Shown here piece by piece: positions 11,644-19,644 of a stretch of 64,000 nucleotides of DNA (within the stretch, counting starts at the first letter, position 1; every line of letters starts with the position of its first letter). The DNA is from Komagataeibacter medellinensis NBRC 3288 (GTDB taxonomy: Bacteria > Pseudomonadota > Alphaproteobacteria > Acetobacterales > Acetobacteraceae), in the NCBI RefSeq assembly GCF_000182745.2, contig NC_016027.1:2889001-2953000 (forward strand), read 5' to 3'. Position numbers and translations under genes: made by a program. Under the pieces are notes generated by a model. The model did not search any database. It was not told the DNA's origin and saw only the letters and a list, made by a program, of their open reading frames with translations.

Positions 11644-13008
11644 ATGCCCACAGGCACACAGTTCGGGGCAGAGGCCGTGCGGGGAACAGCCCCGTCCTGT
11701 AACTACAGGACGGTAGGCATGCTGTATCTTGTCTTGGCGATCGTGTCGGGCATGACCGGGGGCCTGCTGGCCGTGGGCCTGCAGGCTGGCCTGCTGCCAC
11801 ATGGACTGCTGGAGGCCTGGGCAGGTGGCGATGCGGCTGGCGCGGCGGAGCGTATCGCCCGGCGCCATGGCATGATGATGGTATTTTTCTGCGCCCTGCC
11901 TGCCCTGTGTGGCGGGTTTGGCAACTGGTTTGTGCCGTTACTGCTGCGCGCCCGCGCCCTGGCCTTCCCGCGCATGGCGCTGGCGGGGTGGGCGCTGGTG
12001 GCCATGGGGTTTGTGGGGGTTCTGGCCGGGCTGTCGCCCGCCGTGGCACCGCAGGTCTCGGTTTTTGCCCTGCTTGCCTGGTGTCTTGGCATGCTGCTGC
12101 AGGCCATTAACATGGTGGCTACCATCCTTAACATGGGCCCGGTGGAACAGCGCCTGCGTGACCTGCCGATGTTTGTCTGGGCGCAGGGGCTTACGGCCAT
12201 GATGGCTGTTATGGTCATGCCGGTTCTGGCGGGGGGGCTTACGCGGATCGTGCTGTCGGGGGCCGATATGGCACCACGGATTGATGCGCTGTTGCATGTC
12301 TTTGCCGGCCCCGAGATCGCGCTGCTGCTGCTGCCCTCGATCGGGATCGTATCGCAGGTTATCGAGACATTCTCCAACGCACCCCTGCAGATGCCGCGCG
12401 TGGTGCTGGGGGCGCTGACTGTCATGTCGATTGGTGGGGCATCGGTCTGGGTGCATGACCTGCTGCACGGCGGGCTGGAACACATGGTGGCTCCTGCCGC
12501 CGTGCTGCAACTCGCACTGATCGTGCTACCGGTGCTGGCCGTGCTGGCCGCGTGGGGGCAGACGGTGCGTGTGGGGCGGGTTCGCGCTTCGGTCCCGATG
12601 GAATGGGCGGCGGGTTTTGTGGCCCTTGTGCTGGCGGGTTCGGTTATGTCGCTGCGGGCCGGCGGGATGGCTGACGTGCATGCCGCCACGCTTTATGCGG
12701 CGGTTTTCGCGCTGTTCACCGGTTTCTATTACTGGATTGGCAAGATGGTGGGCCATGTCGCCCCGGCTGGTGCCAGCCGTTTGCATTTTGGCCTGACGGT
12801 TGGTGGCACCGTGCTGTCACTGCTGGCGTTCCATGGCATGGCGGGCATGCTGGGGGCGGTTCTGATGGGGCTGTCGATCCTCGTCTTTGCGGGTATCGTC
12901 GTGCAGGCGGGGCTACGCCCGGCTGAAACGCTGCCGACCAATTACTGGGGGCCCGGTGCCCGTACGCCGGAATGGCAGACCCCCGTATCCACTCATGGGG
13001 ATGCATGA
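11644..13008 (+). CDS. Degenerate cytochrome c oxidase subunit I-like protein without a binuclear centre
   Basis: About 455 residues and roughly a dozen hydrophobic helices, clearly related to heme-copper oxidase subunit I: HGMMMVFF and GGFGNWFVP near helix 2, LLLPSIGIVSQVIETFS, FYYWIGKM, and the aa3-type tail NYWGPGARTPEW. Low-spin heme ligands seem kept: His75 in helix 2 and His346, which aligns with the second His of HFHYV. High-spin heme and CuB ligands are replaced. The first His of HFH is Asp344, GHPEVY reads AGPEIA (His to Gly222, Tyr to Ala226) and the paired VWAHH reads VWVHD (second His to Asp272). The K-channel lysine region is also changed. The start at 11644 has a strong AGGGAG site; an upstream TTG frame was rejected. 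It cannot reduce oxygen as a normal oxidase. It overlaps ctaB by 4 bases. Confidence 0.85.
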   Translation: MPTGTQFGAEAVRGTAPSCNYRTVGMLYLVLAIVSGMTGGLLAVGLQAGLLPHGLLEAWAGGDAAGAAERIARRHGMMMVFFCALPALCGGFGNWFVPLLLRARALAFPRMALAGWALVAMGFVGVLAGLSPAVAPQVSVFALLAWCLGMLLQAINMVATILNMGPVEQRLRDLPMFVWAQGLTAMMAVMVMPVLAGGLTRIVLSGADMAPRIDALLHVFAGPEIALLLLPSIGIVSQVIETFSNAPLQMPRVVLGALTVMSIGGASVWVHDLLHGGLEHMVAPAAVLQLALIVLPVLAVLAAWGQTVRVGRVRASVPMEWAAGFVALVLAGSVMSLRAGGMADVHAATLYAAVFALFTGFYYWIGKMVGHVAPAGASRLHFGLTVGGTVLSLLAFHGMAGMLGAVLMGLSILVFAGIVVQAGLRPAETLPTNYWGPGARTPEWQTPVSTHGDA

Positions 13009-13970
13009 GCATGAGCGGTTCCGCAACACTGCCGGATGCTGCACAGGGCACGGTCCTGACTTTTGATGCCAGCCGCGTCGGTACCGATGCACGCGACTGG
13101 CTGGCACTACTCAAGCCGCGCGTCATTTCGCTGGTTGTGTTCACGGGCGCTGCGGGGCTGTACATGGCACCGGGGCCGATCAACCCGCTGGTGGCGGTTG
13201 TCAGTATCCTGTGCATATGCATGGCATCAGGTGCAGCGGGCGCCATCAACATGTGGTATGATCGTGATATTGATGCGGTCATGAAGCGTACCGTAACCCG
13301 TCCTATCCCCGATGGGCGGATCAGGCCGGCAGCAGCGCTGGGTTACGGGATTGGTCTGTCGGTTGCCTCCGTCATCCTGATGTGGCTGGCCACCAATGCG
13401 CTGGCGGCGGGCATACTCGCATTTTCCATTTTCTTTTACGCCGTAATCTACACGATGTGGCTCAAGCGCTCCACGCCGCAGAACATCGTGATTGGTGGGG
13501 CAGCGGGTGCCTTTCCGCCCATGATCGGCTGGGCAGCGGCCACGGGGTCCATGGCCGTGATGCCGGTTGTGATGTTTGGCATCATCTTTTTATGGACACC
13601 GCCGCATTTCTGGTCGCTGTCGCTCTATGCGTGCAAGGATTACGGACGGGCGGGCATTCCCATGCTGCCGGTTGTCCGGGGCGCACGGCATACACGCTGG
13701 CAGATCCTGTGGTACACCATCATCCTGACTGTCGTATCGCTGGTGCCGTCCTTCCTGCATCTGGCGGGCTGGCTCTACACGGGTGTTGCCGGTGTGCTGG
13801 GGGCAGGGTTCATCTACTGTGCCATCAAGGTGCTGCGTGACAGGCAGGACGCCAATGGTGTCAGCCTGACGGGGGATGGCGCGGCGCGGCGGTCCTTCCG
13901 CTACTCACTGGCCTACCTGTTTCTCCTATTCTGCGGTCTGCTGGCCGATCACGCCTTCATTGCCCACTGA
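13005..13970 (+). CDS. ctaB: Protoheme IX farnesyltransferase (heme O synthase)
   Basis: A membrane UbiA-family prenyltransferase (321 residues) that attaches farnesyl to heme B to make heme O, used directly by bo3 oxidases and as precursor of heme A. Both aspartate-rich sites are present (NMWYDRDIDAVMKRT and YACKDYGRAGIPMLP), with about nine hydrophobic helices. The ATG at 13005 overlaps the stop of the oxidase-like gene in an ATGA arrangement; an ATG at 12972 is also in frame. It appears fully intact, unlike its neighbour, which fits a continued need for heme O in a quinol oxidase. No ctaC, ctaE or ctaG is present. Confidence 0.94.
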   Translation: MSMSGSATLPDAAQGTVLTFDASRVGTDARDWLALLKPRVISLVVFTGAAGLYMAPGPINPLVAVVSILCICMASGAAGAINMWYDRDIDAVMKRTVTRPIPDGRIRPAAALGYGIGLSVASVILMWLATNALAAGILAFSIFFYAVIYTMWLKRSTPQNIVIGGAAGAFPPMIGWAAATGSMAVMPVVMFGIIFLWTPPHFWSLSLYACKDYGRAGIPMLPVVRGARHTRWQILWYTIILTVVSLVPSFLHLAGWLYTGVAGVLGAGFIYCAIKVLRDRQDANGVSLTGDGAARRSFRYSLAYLFLLFCGLLADHAFIAH

Positions 13971-14009
13971 CGGACGGGTATTTTCTGACTCAATAGGGAG
14001 ATCGGGCTG

Positions 14010-14156
14010 ATGGACCAGGCAACAGCGGTTGAAGTAACACCAGAGATGGAAGCGCAGGAGGCAGCGCGTCGGCACAGGGGGCGTATCCGGGGGGTAGCGA
14101 TCACGCTCTCGGCGCTGGCGGTTATCCTGTATGCGCTTAGTCTGGCGCATATCTGA
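14010..14156 (+). CDS. Small CoxF-like single-helix membrane protein
   Basis: A 48-residue peptide starting MDQATAVEVTPEMEAQEAAR, with an arginine-rich stretch and one C-terminal hydrophobic helix (GVAITLSALAVILYALSLA). An AGGGAG site lies upstream. In many Alphaproteobacteria a similar basic, single-helix peptide (CoxF) sits directly after ctaB and before ctaG/ctaE. Here the position and architecture match but ctaG and ctaE are absent. Its function is not known to me; the name rests on context and shape, not on a search. Confidence 0.7.
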   Translation: MDQATAVEVTPEMEAQEAARRHRGRIRGVAITLSALAVILYALSLAHI

Positions 14157-14189
14157 AAAAACTGTTCCTGAAGTATAAATTGACAAAAA

Positions 14190-14278
14190 ACAAAAATTTT
14201 TTGAGTGTCGCCTTCTTTTAAAATGTGACACTTCATGCAGTTTTTTGGGAAAACACATCACCAAAAACTTTTATGATT
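14190..14278 (+). repeat. 3'-UTR dispersed double-hairpin repeat, copy A
   Basis: An AT-rich element with the same order of blocks as the other three copies: GAGTGTCGCC, a first imperfect hairpin (TGTC with GACA), a second around GTTTT/AAAAC, then the conserved end CACCAAAAACTTTTATG at 14259-14275. It begins 34 bases after the stop of the CoxF-like gene, in that gene's direction, and runs into a bidirectional terminator. Confidence 0.7.
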
Positions 14279-14287
14279 GTGCATGAA

Positions 14288-14319
14288 AAAAGGCCCGCAT
14301 CATGTGATGCGGGCCTTTT
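14288..14319. terminator. Bidirectional intrinsic terminator
   Basis: A 15-bp perfect inverted repeat (14288-14302 with 14305-14319) has an A-run on its left and a T-run on its right. It ends transcription from the ctaB side and from the convergent Tim44-like gene. Confidence 0.9.
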
Positions 14320-14347
14320 GTCGTCTAGTTTCAGGTTATCGTGCCGG

Positions 14348-15325
14348 TCAGCGGCGCGTCTGCTGGATGGCGGAGAGCAGCCACGTGCCCGTCCCGGCTG
14401 AGCGCACGAAGGTCCACAGTTCGCTTACGGTGGTGCGGTTGGACGGATCACCATCAATCACGCGGCCCGTCATGTCCGTGGTGATGTCGATCAGGGAATA
14501 CTGCATGGCTACCGTTGCGTAATCCATGCCGTTTTCACGCCAGCTTTCCACCAGGTCACCACGCTCGAAGCGCACGTCGGATACCACATTGCGTGCACCA
14601 CGGCTGGCAAGATCGCTCAACTGGTTGTTGAAGTAGGAGACCATCTCCGGCGTGGCCATATGCTGCATGGCGGCCACGTTCTGCTGGCTCCATGCGGTCT
14701 GGATATTGATCAGCGCTTGCTGGAAGGCCTGATAGTCGGCCGCCGTAATGGCTACACCCACCGGCTGCGTGCTCCCCTGCGGGACCGGGCCACCCGTCGG
14801 GCCTGCGCCACCGGATGCAAACGGGTTGAGCGTGCCGCCGCCCGTGCCGCTACCGCTGAAGCGGCGGATTGCCCAGCGCACGAGAAAGAAGACCAGCGCC
14901 AACTGGATCAGCAGTCCCAGAAAGCCGCTGCCTCCCATGCCCGAACCGAACATGCCATGGCCGAACACCATGCCGAACAACCCGGCACCGATCAGCCCAC
15001 CCATGAACCCGCTCATGAACGGGTGGCGGGGCCGGGCCATTGCCATGCTGCCTGCACCAGCACCAAAGGGCGCACGCGCGCCATAGCCCGCGTCGGGCTG
15101 GCGGGGTGTCATGGTACGCTGGAAGGGCATGGCCCCCATCGGCGCGGTCGCAGATGGCGCAGGCGCACTGTAGGTGCGCGAGCCACGGCTGCCCATGGAC
15201 ATGCCACCGCCTGCACGGGCATCGGCATCATGCGGATGGGCCAGCAGTGGCAGCATGGTCAGGGCCGCGCTGGCGGCGAGGACGATGCTTTTACGCGGCA
15301 TCAGGCGCGAAGGATCTTTTTTCAT
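14348..15325 (-). CDS. Tim44-like domain membrane protein
   Basis: A 325-residue protein with a signal-like N-terminus (VLAASAALTMLPLLAHPHDA), a long Gly/Met/Ala-rich linker, a glycine-rich hydrophobic region and helix (GLLIQLALVFFLVRWAIRRF, about residues 135-155) and a C-terminal Tim44-like alpha/beta domain (about 190-320, including NIQTAWSQQNV and YSLIDITTDMTGR). Bacterial proteins of this type are membrane anchored with the domain exposed; their role is poorly defined. A second Tim44-domain protein lies near 37.3 kb. The start at 15325 is uncertain: MPRKS at 15301 is also possible. Confidence 0.8.
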   Translation of the reverse strand: MKKDPSRLMPRKSIVLAASAALTMLPLLAHPHDADARAGGGMSMGSRGSRTYSAPAPSATAPMGAMPFQRTMTPRQPDAGYGARAPFGAGAGSMAMARPRHPFMSGFMGGLIGAGLFGMVFGHGMFGSGMGGSGFLGLLIQLALVFFLVRWAIRRFSGSGTGGGTLNPFASGGAGPTGGPVPQGSTQPVGVAITAADYQAFQQALINIQTAWSQQNVAAMQHMATPEMVSYFNNQLSDLASRGARNVVSDVRFERGDLVESWRENGMDYATVAMQYSLIDITTDMTGRVIDGDPSNRTTVSELWTFVRSAGTGTWLLSAIQQTRR

Positions 15326-15372
15326 CTGGGTCAGGCTATCTGCAATCCTGTGTCGGAACCATCTTTATCCAT

Positions 15373-15394
15373 GCGGCCAGCATCATCTGGCCGC
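15373..15394. repeat. Perfect hairpin upstream of the Tim44-like gene
   Basis: An 8-bp perfect stem (GCGGCCAG, CTGGCCGC) with a 6-base loop in the 152-base gap after pmbA. It lies about 48 bases before the Tim44-like start on the minus strand, so it may be in that gene's leader. Confidence 0.5.
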
Positions 15395-15410
15395 CTGTCA
15401 TGCATATAAG

Positions 15411-15446
15411 CAGGCCCGCACCCCGAAAACAGGGGCAACGGGCCTG
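15411..15446 (-). terminator. Putative terminator hairpin after pmbA
   Basis: A two-part stem (CAGGCCCG with CGGGCCTG, then CCCC with GGGG) lies 32 bases past the pmbA stop on the minus strand. There is no proper T-run, so Rho-independent action is doubtful. Confidence 0.5.
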
Positions 15447-15477
15447 TAGAAACATGAAATCACGGAAAGGGTAACGA

Positions 15478-16818
15478 TCAGGCGCCCGCGATCACCATGT
15501 CATCAATACGGATGGTGGGGGCATTGGTGGCCATGCGGAAGGTCAGGTCACTGGCCGGAACCAGGCGGGCGAACATGTCATTGAGGTTACCCGCCACGGT
15601 CAGTTCCGCCACGGGTTCGGCCAGCACGCCACCGCGGATCATGAAACCTGACGCTCCCCGGCTGTAGTCACCGGTAATGCCGTTGATGGCGGACCCCATC
15701 AGTTCGGTCACGTAGATGCCCTCGTCAATATCGGCCATCAGTTCCGCAGGGGTCAGGTGGCCGGGCTGCATGTGCATGTTGCCAAGCGACGGCGCGGGCG
15801 GCCCGGATGTGCCCCTACTGGCGCAACCCGTAGGTTCAAGCCCAAGTTGGCGGGCGGAGCGGGAGTCCAGCGCCCATGTCTTCAGCACGCCATCTTCCAC
15901 CAGCGTGCGGGTATGGGTCAGCATGCCTTCGCCATCAAACGGGCGGGCACCGGGGCCACGCACGCGGCGCGGGTCGTCGATGATGGTGATACCGGCCGGC
16001 ATGATGCGTGCCCCCATCTTCTCCTTGAGGAAGGAGGTGCCGCGCGCAATGGCAATGCCGTTGATTGCCCCTGAAAGATGGCTGAGCATGCTGGTTGAGA
16101 TACGCGGGTCCAGCACAATGGGCAGCCTGCCGGTGCGTGGGCGCACGGGGTTGAGGCGGGCGATCGTGCGCTCACCCGCGCGCAGGCCGATCCTTGCCGC
16201 ATCTTCCAGGTCAGACAGGTGGACGGCGGAATGGTAATCGTAGTCCCGCTCCATCTTCGTACCACTGCCCGCTACCGCGCTGGCCGAGACGGAATGGCTG
16301 GTGCGCGCATAGCGGCCCGAAAAGCCCGCCGATGTCATGAGGATGATGTCAGACAGGCCAAAACTGGCCGAAGCCCCGTTGCTGTTGGAAATGCCAGCGA
16401 CCGACAGCGCCGCATCTTCCGCCGTACGGGCACGCGCCACCAGATCGGCGGTACTGGGGGTTGCAGGGTCAAACAGATCCAGGCCCGTTGCGTCCACAAA
16501 GCCTTTTTCCGCAGCATCGCACAGACCGGCAAAACGGTCCTCGGGCACTACGCGTGCCATGGCTACGGCGCGTTCAGCCAGCGTGTCGAAGCGCGTAGGG
16601 TCAAGGGCTGTAGCCGAGACGATGGCCGCGCGCTGCCCCACGAATACCCGCAAGCCAAGGTCGCAGGTCTCCGAGCGTTCAAGGTCCTCGGTGCGGCCAT
16701 TGCGCACCTGCGCGCCATGGGCCGTGCGATTGACATATATGGCGTCCGCCGCATCGGCACCGGCGGCGCGGGCGCGGGAAATCAGGGTCGCAATCAGGTC
16801 GAGCGGTTCGGAACTCAT
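15478..16818 (-). CDS. pmbA: TldD/PmbA family protein (PmbA/TldE)
   Basis: A 446-residue member of the TldD/TldE family. The TldD-TldE complex is a metalloprotease that trims peptides such as microcin precursors; TldE/PmbA is the partner usually lacking zinc ligands. Recognisable parts are the N-terminal DLGLRVFVGQRAAIVS, the central PVVLDP-like PIVLDPRISTSMLSHL, and the C-terminal GDYSRGASGFMIRGG with VAELTVAGNLNDMF. The ATG overlaps the stop of the M16 peptidase gene by 4 bases, so the two are translationally coupled. Confidence 0.92.
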   Translation of the reverse strand: MSSEPLDLIATLISRARAAGADAADAIYVNRTAHGAQVRNGRTEDLERSETCDLGLRVFVGQRAAIVSATALDPTRFDTLAERAVAMARVVPEDRFAGLCDAAEKGFVDATGLDLFDPATPSTADLVARARTAEDAALSVAGISNSNGASASFGLSDIILMTSAGFSGRYARTSHSVSASAVAGSGTKMERDYDYHSAVHLSDLEDAARIGLRAGERTIARLNPVRPRTGRLPIVLDPRISTSMLSHLSGAINGIAIARGTSFLKEKMGARIMPAGITIIDDPRRVRGPGARPFDGEGMLTHTRTLVEDGVLKTWALDSRSARQLGLEPTGCASRGTSGPPAPSLGNMHMQPGHLTPAELMADIDEGIYVTELMGSAINGITGDYSRGASGFMIRGGVLAEPVAELTVAGNLNDMFARLVPASDLTFRMATNAPTIRIDDMVIAGA

Positions 16819-18080
16819 GCCGCCAGCGCCCCGGCAATGCTGTCGAGCGAGGGAACATGGCTGATCGGCCCTAGCGATGCCAGCGTCGGCCTGCCGCTGA
16901 AGATGCGGGTAGCGACGCGCTGCACGTCTTCAATCGTGACGGCGTCGATCCTGCGCACGGTCTCGGCGGTGGGGATCAGGCGGTCAAAGATCTGGAGCTG
17001 GCGGGCAAGCTGTTCGCATCGGCTGCCTGTGCTTTCCAGCGACATGAGCAGCGAGGATTTGAGCTGTGCCCGTGCGCGCCCCAGTTCGGCCGCATTGACC
17101 GTATGGCGCACCTTGCGCAGTTCTTCCAGCGTTACGGGCACCAGATCGGCTACCTGTGCCTCGCCCGTGCCAGCATAGATGCCGAACAGCCCGCCCTGAC
17201 GGAAGGGGGCGTTGAAGGAATAGACCGAATAGACCAGCCCGCGCTTTTCACGGATTTCCTGGAACAGGCGCGACGACATGCCCCCCCCCAGCAGCGTGGA
17301 CAGCAGCAGGGCCGGGTAATAGTCCGCATCGCCATAGGGCATGGAGGGAAAGCCGAGCACGATATGGGCCTGATCCAGATCCCGCTCGCGTGTGAACGCA
17401 CCACCCACGTAGTTCACGGCAGGCTGCGGCGGCACGGTTGCGGTGGGTAGGTCGGCAAAGTGTCGCTGCACAAGGTCCACCACGCGGGCATGCTCAAGGT
17501 TGCCGGCGGCGGCGATGATGGTGTTGCCGGCCGTATAGTGGGTGCCCATGTAGTTGACCAGCGTTGCGCGCGACATGGTCTGGATACCCGCTTCGGTGCC
17601 CAGCGTGGGGCGGCCCATCGCCTGGTCGGGGAAGGCGGTTTCCTGGAAATGGTCGAACACGATGTCGTCCGGCGTGTCGTTGGCCTGCCCGATTTCCTGC
17701 AGGATCACGCCGCGTTCGCGCTCAAGCTCCTCGGGGGCCAGGCTGCTGTGGGTCAGGATATCGCCAATGATGTCAGCGCCCAGGTCAAGGTTTTCCTTGA
17801 GCAGCTTGACATAATAGGCCGTGTGCTCGCGCGCGGTGTAGGCGTTGATGTGGCCGCCCACATTCTCGATTTCCTCCGCAATGCCGACGGCGGTGCGGGT
17901 GCCCGTGCCTTTGAATGCCATATGTTCCAGAAAATGGGAGACCCCGTTTTCGGGCGTGGTTTCATTGCAGGTGCCCGCGGCGACATACGCCCCAAGCGAG
18001 ACGGTCTCCACCCTGTCCATCCGTTCGGTCACGATGGTCAGGCCGGAGTCCAGTCGGGTCACATTGATCAGGTCGGTCAT
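16815..18080 (-). CDS. M16 family zinc peptidase (processing-peptidase-like)
   Basis: A 421-residue pitrilysin-family protein resembling the beta subunit of mitochondrial processing peptidase and the alphaproteobacterial MPP-like peptidases. The inverted zinc motif HFLEH is at about residues 48-52, with the downstream ENVGGHINAYTAREHTAYY and the distal glutamate in LERERGVILQEI. The glycine-rich GGGMSSRLFQEIREKRGL is the typical substrate loop. It sits between thrC and pmbA, a common alphaproteobacterial order. Natural substrates are unknown. Confidence 0.92.
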   Translation of the reverse strand: MTDLINVTRLDSGLTIVTERMDRVETVSLGAYVAAGTCNETTPENGVSHFLEHMAFKGTGTRTAVGIAEEIENVGGHINAYTAREHTAYYVKLLKENLDLGADIIGDILTHSSLAPEELERERGVILQEIGQANDTPDDIVFDHFQETAFPDQAMGRPTLGTEAGIQTMSRATLVNYMGTHYTAGNTIIAAAGNLEHARVVDLVQRHFADLPTATVPPQPAVNYVGGAFTRERDLDQAHIVLGFPSMPYGDADYYPALLLSTLLGGGMSSRLFQEIREKRGLVYSVYSFNAPFRQGGLFGIYAGTGEAQVADLVPVTLEELRKVRHTVNAAELGRARAQLKSSLLMSLESTGSRCEQLARQLQIFDRLIPTAETVRRIDAVTIEDVQRVATRIFSGRPTLASLGPISHVPSLDSIAGALAA

Positions 18081-18160
18081 GCTGGTCCTGCGGGCGGTAC
18101 GGGTGCTCTATGCACCCATGCCGCCCCTTGTTTGCTTGAAAGGATGGTAGAAGGACTGGT

Positions 18161-19567
18161 TCAGTCGGCAGGCGTGTTGGACAGGACGGCAGCGCGTACC
18201 CTGTCCTCGATCACGCCCAGATTGGCGGGTACCACGCTGTAACGCTCGGGACGGTCATACAGGTCAGCCAAGGCGGCAGGCAGGGCAGGGCGGATGCCGG
18301 TTGCCTGTGCCATGGCATCGGGGAACTTGGCGGGGTGGGCCGTGGACATGGCGACCATGGGAATCCCGGCCTCACGGAAAGCGCGCCCCGCCGCTATGCC
18401 GATGGCCGTGTGCGGGTCAGCCAGGTAGTGGCTGCGGGTGTTGAGCATGCGGATTTCCGCCTCTGTTGCTCCATCATCCAGCGACAGGCCGTGGAACAGC
18501 GCATTGGCCCGGTCCCATACCGGGGTGGAGACCTTCATCACGCCGGTCTTGCGGAAATCGGTCATGATGCGCGCGCATTCGCCCGCATTGCGGTCCAGCA
18601 GTTCGAACAGCAGGCGCTCGAAGTTGGATGAGACCTGAATATCCATCGAAGGCGACAGGCTGGGCACCACGCCGTGGATGCTCATGTCGTTTTCATTGAG
18701 GAAGCGCGAGAGGATGTCGTTCCGGTTGGAGCCGACGCACAGCGCGCGGATGGGCAGACCCATGCGGCGCGCCACCCATGCGGCCAGCACGTTGCCGAAA
18801 TTGCCGGTGGGCACGGCAAACGAGACTTCGCGATCCGGTGCGCCCAGTGCAAGTGCGGCATAGACATAGTAAGGCACCTGCGCTGCAATGCGCGCCCAGT
18901 TGATGGAATTGACCGCCGAGAGATGCATGTCGGTGCGGAAGGGCAGGTCGGCAAACATGGCCTTGACCAGATCCTGGCAGTCATCGAATGTGCCCTGCAC
19001 GGCCAGGTTGGTTACGTTGGGTTCCAGCACGGTGGTCATCTGTCGGCGCTGCACTTCTGACGTGCGGCCTTCGGGGTGCAGGATCACCACGTTCAGCCGC
19101 GCGCGGCCCCGGCATGCCTCAATCGCGGCCGATCCGGTATCACCCGATGTGGCACCCACGATCGTGACCTTCTCGTCACGCTCGGTCAGCACATGGTCAA
19201 ACAGGCGGCCAAGCAACTGCATGGCCATGTCCTTGAAGGCCAGCGTGGGGCCGTGGAACAGTTCCTGCACGAAAAGCCCGTCTTCCACCTGTGTCAGCGG
19301 CACGATCGCGGGGTGGTCGAATCGGCTGTAGGCTTCACGGCACAGCTTGAGCAGCACATCATGTGTGATCGACCCTTCGGCAAAGGGCGCGATGATGCGG
19401 GCGGCAAGCTCCGGGTAGGGCAGGCCGCGCAGGTCACGCCACTGGGGGAGCGTGAGTTCGGGCCAGCTTTCGGGCAGGTACAGGCCACCGTCCTCTGCCA
19501 GCCCCGCCAGCAGAACGGACGAAAAGTCGCGGACGGGGGCATTCCCCCGGGTAGAAATATAGCGCAT
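18161..19567 (-). CDS. thrC: Threonine synthase
   Basis: A PLP enzyme (468 residues) that converts O-phosphohomoserine to threonine. The start at 19567 (MRYISTRGNAP) is the normal family N-terminus; the frame stays open 45 codons further upstream without family similarity. The PLP lysine is in GPTLAFKDMAMQ, and phosphate contacts are in ATSGDTGSAA and PTGNFGN. It is transcribed first in the thrC / M16 / pmbA group, 80 bases before the peptidase gene. Confidence 0.95.
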   Translation of the reverse strand: MRYISTRGNAPVRDFSSVLLAGLAEDGGLYLPESWPELTLPQWRDLRGLPYPELAARIIAPFAEGSITHDVLLKLCREAYSRFDHPAIVPLTQVEDGLFVQELFHGPTLAFKDMAMQLLGRLFDHVLTERDEKVTIVGATSGDTGSAAIEACRGRARLNVVILHPEGRTSEVQRRQMTTVLEPNVTNLAVQGTFDDCQDLVKAMFADLPFRTDMHLSAVNSINWARIAAQVPYYVYAALALGAPDREVSFAVPTGNFGNVLAAWVARRMGLPIRALCVGSNRNDILSRFLNENDMSIHGVVPSLSPSMDIQVSSNFERLLFELLDRNAGECARIMTDFRKTGVMKVSTPVWDRANALFHGLSLDDGATEAEIRMLNTRSHYLADPHTAIGIAAGRAFREAGIPMVAMSTAHPAKFPDAMAQATGIRPALPAALADLYDRPERYSVVPANLGVIEDRVRAAVLSNTPAD

Positions 19568-19644
19568 TGCACCACCATAATCCCAACCGTCCCGCGCGCG
19601 AAGGGGGCGCATGCGCCGGCATGCGCAATTCCGCGCGTGGCGTG

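Noticed and set aside
12972-13004. Upstream ATG for ctaB at 12972
   Set aside because: Would overlap the oxidase-like gene by 37 bases; the ATG at 13005 in an ATGA overlap is the simpler choice.
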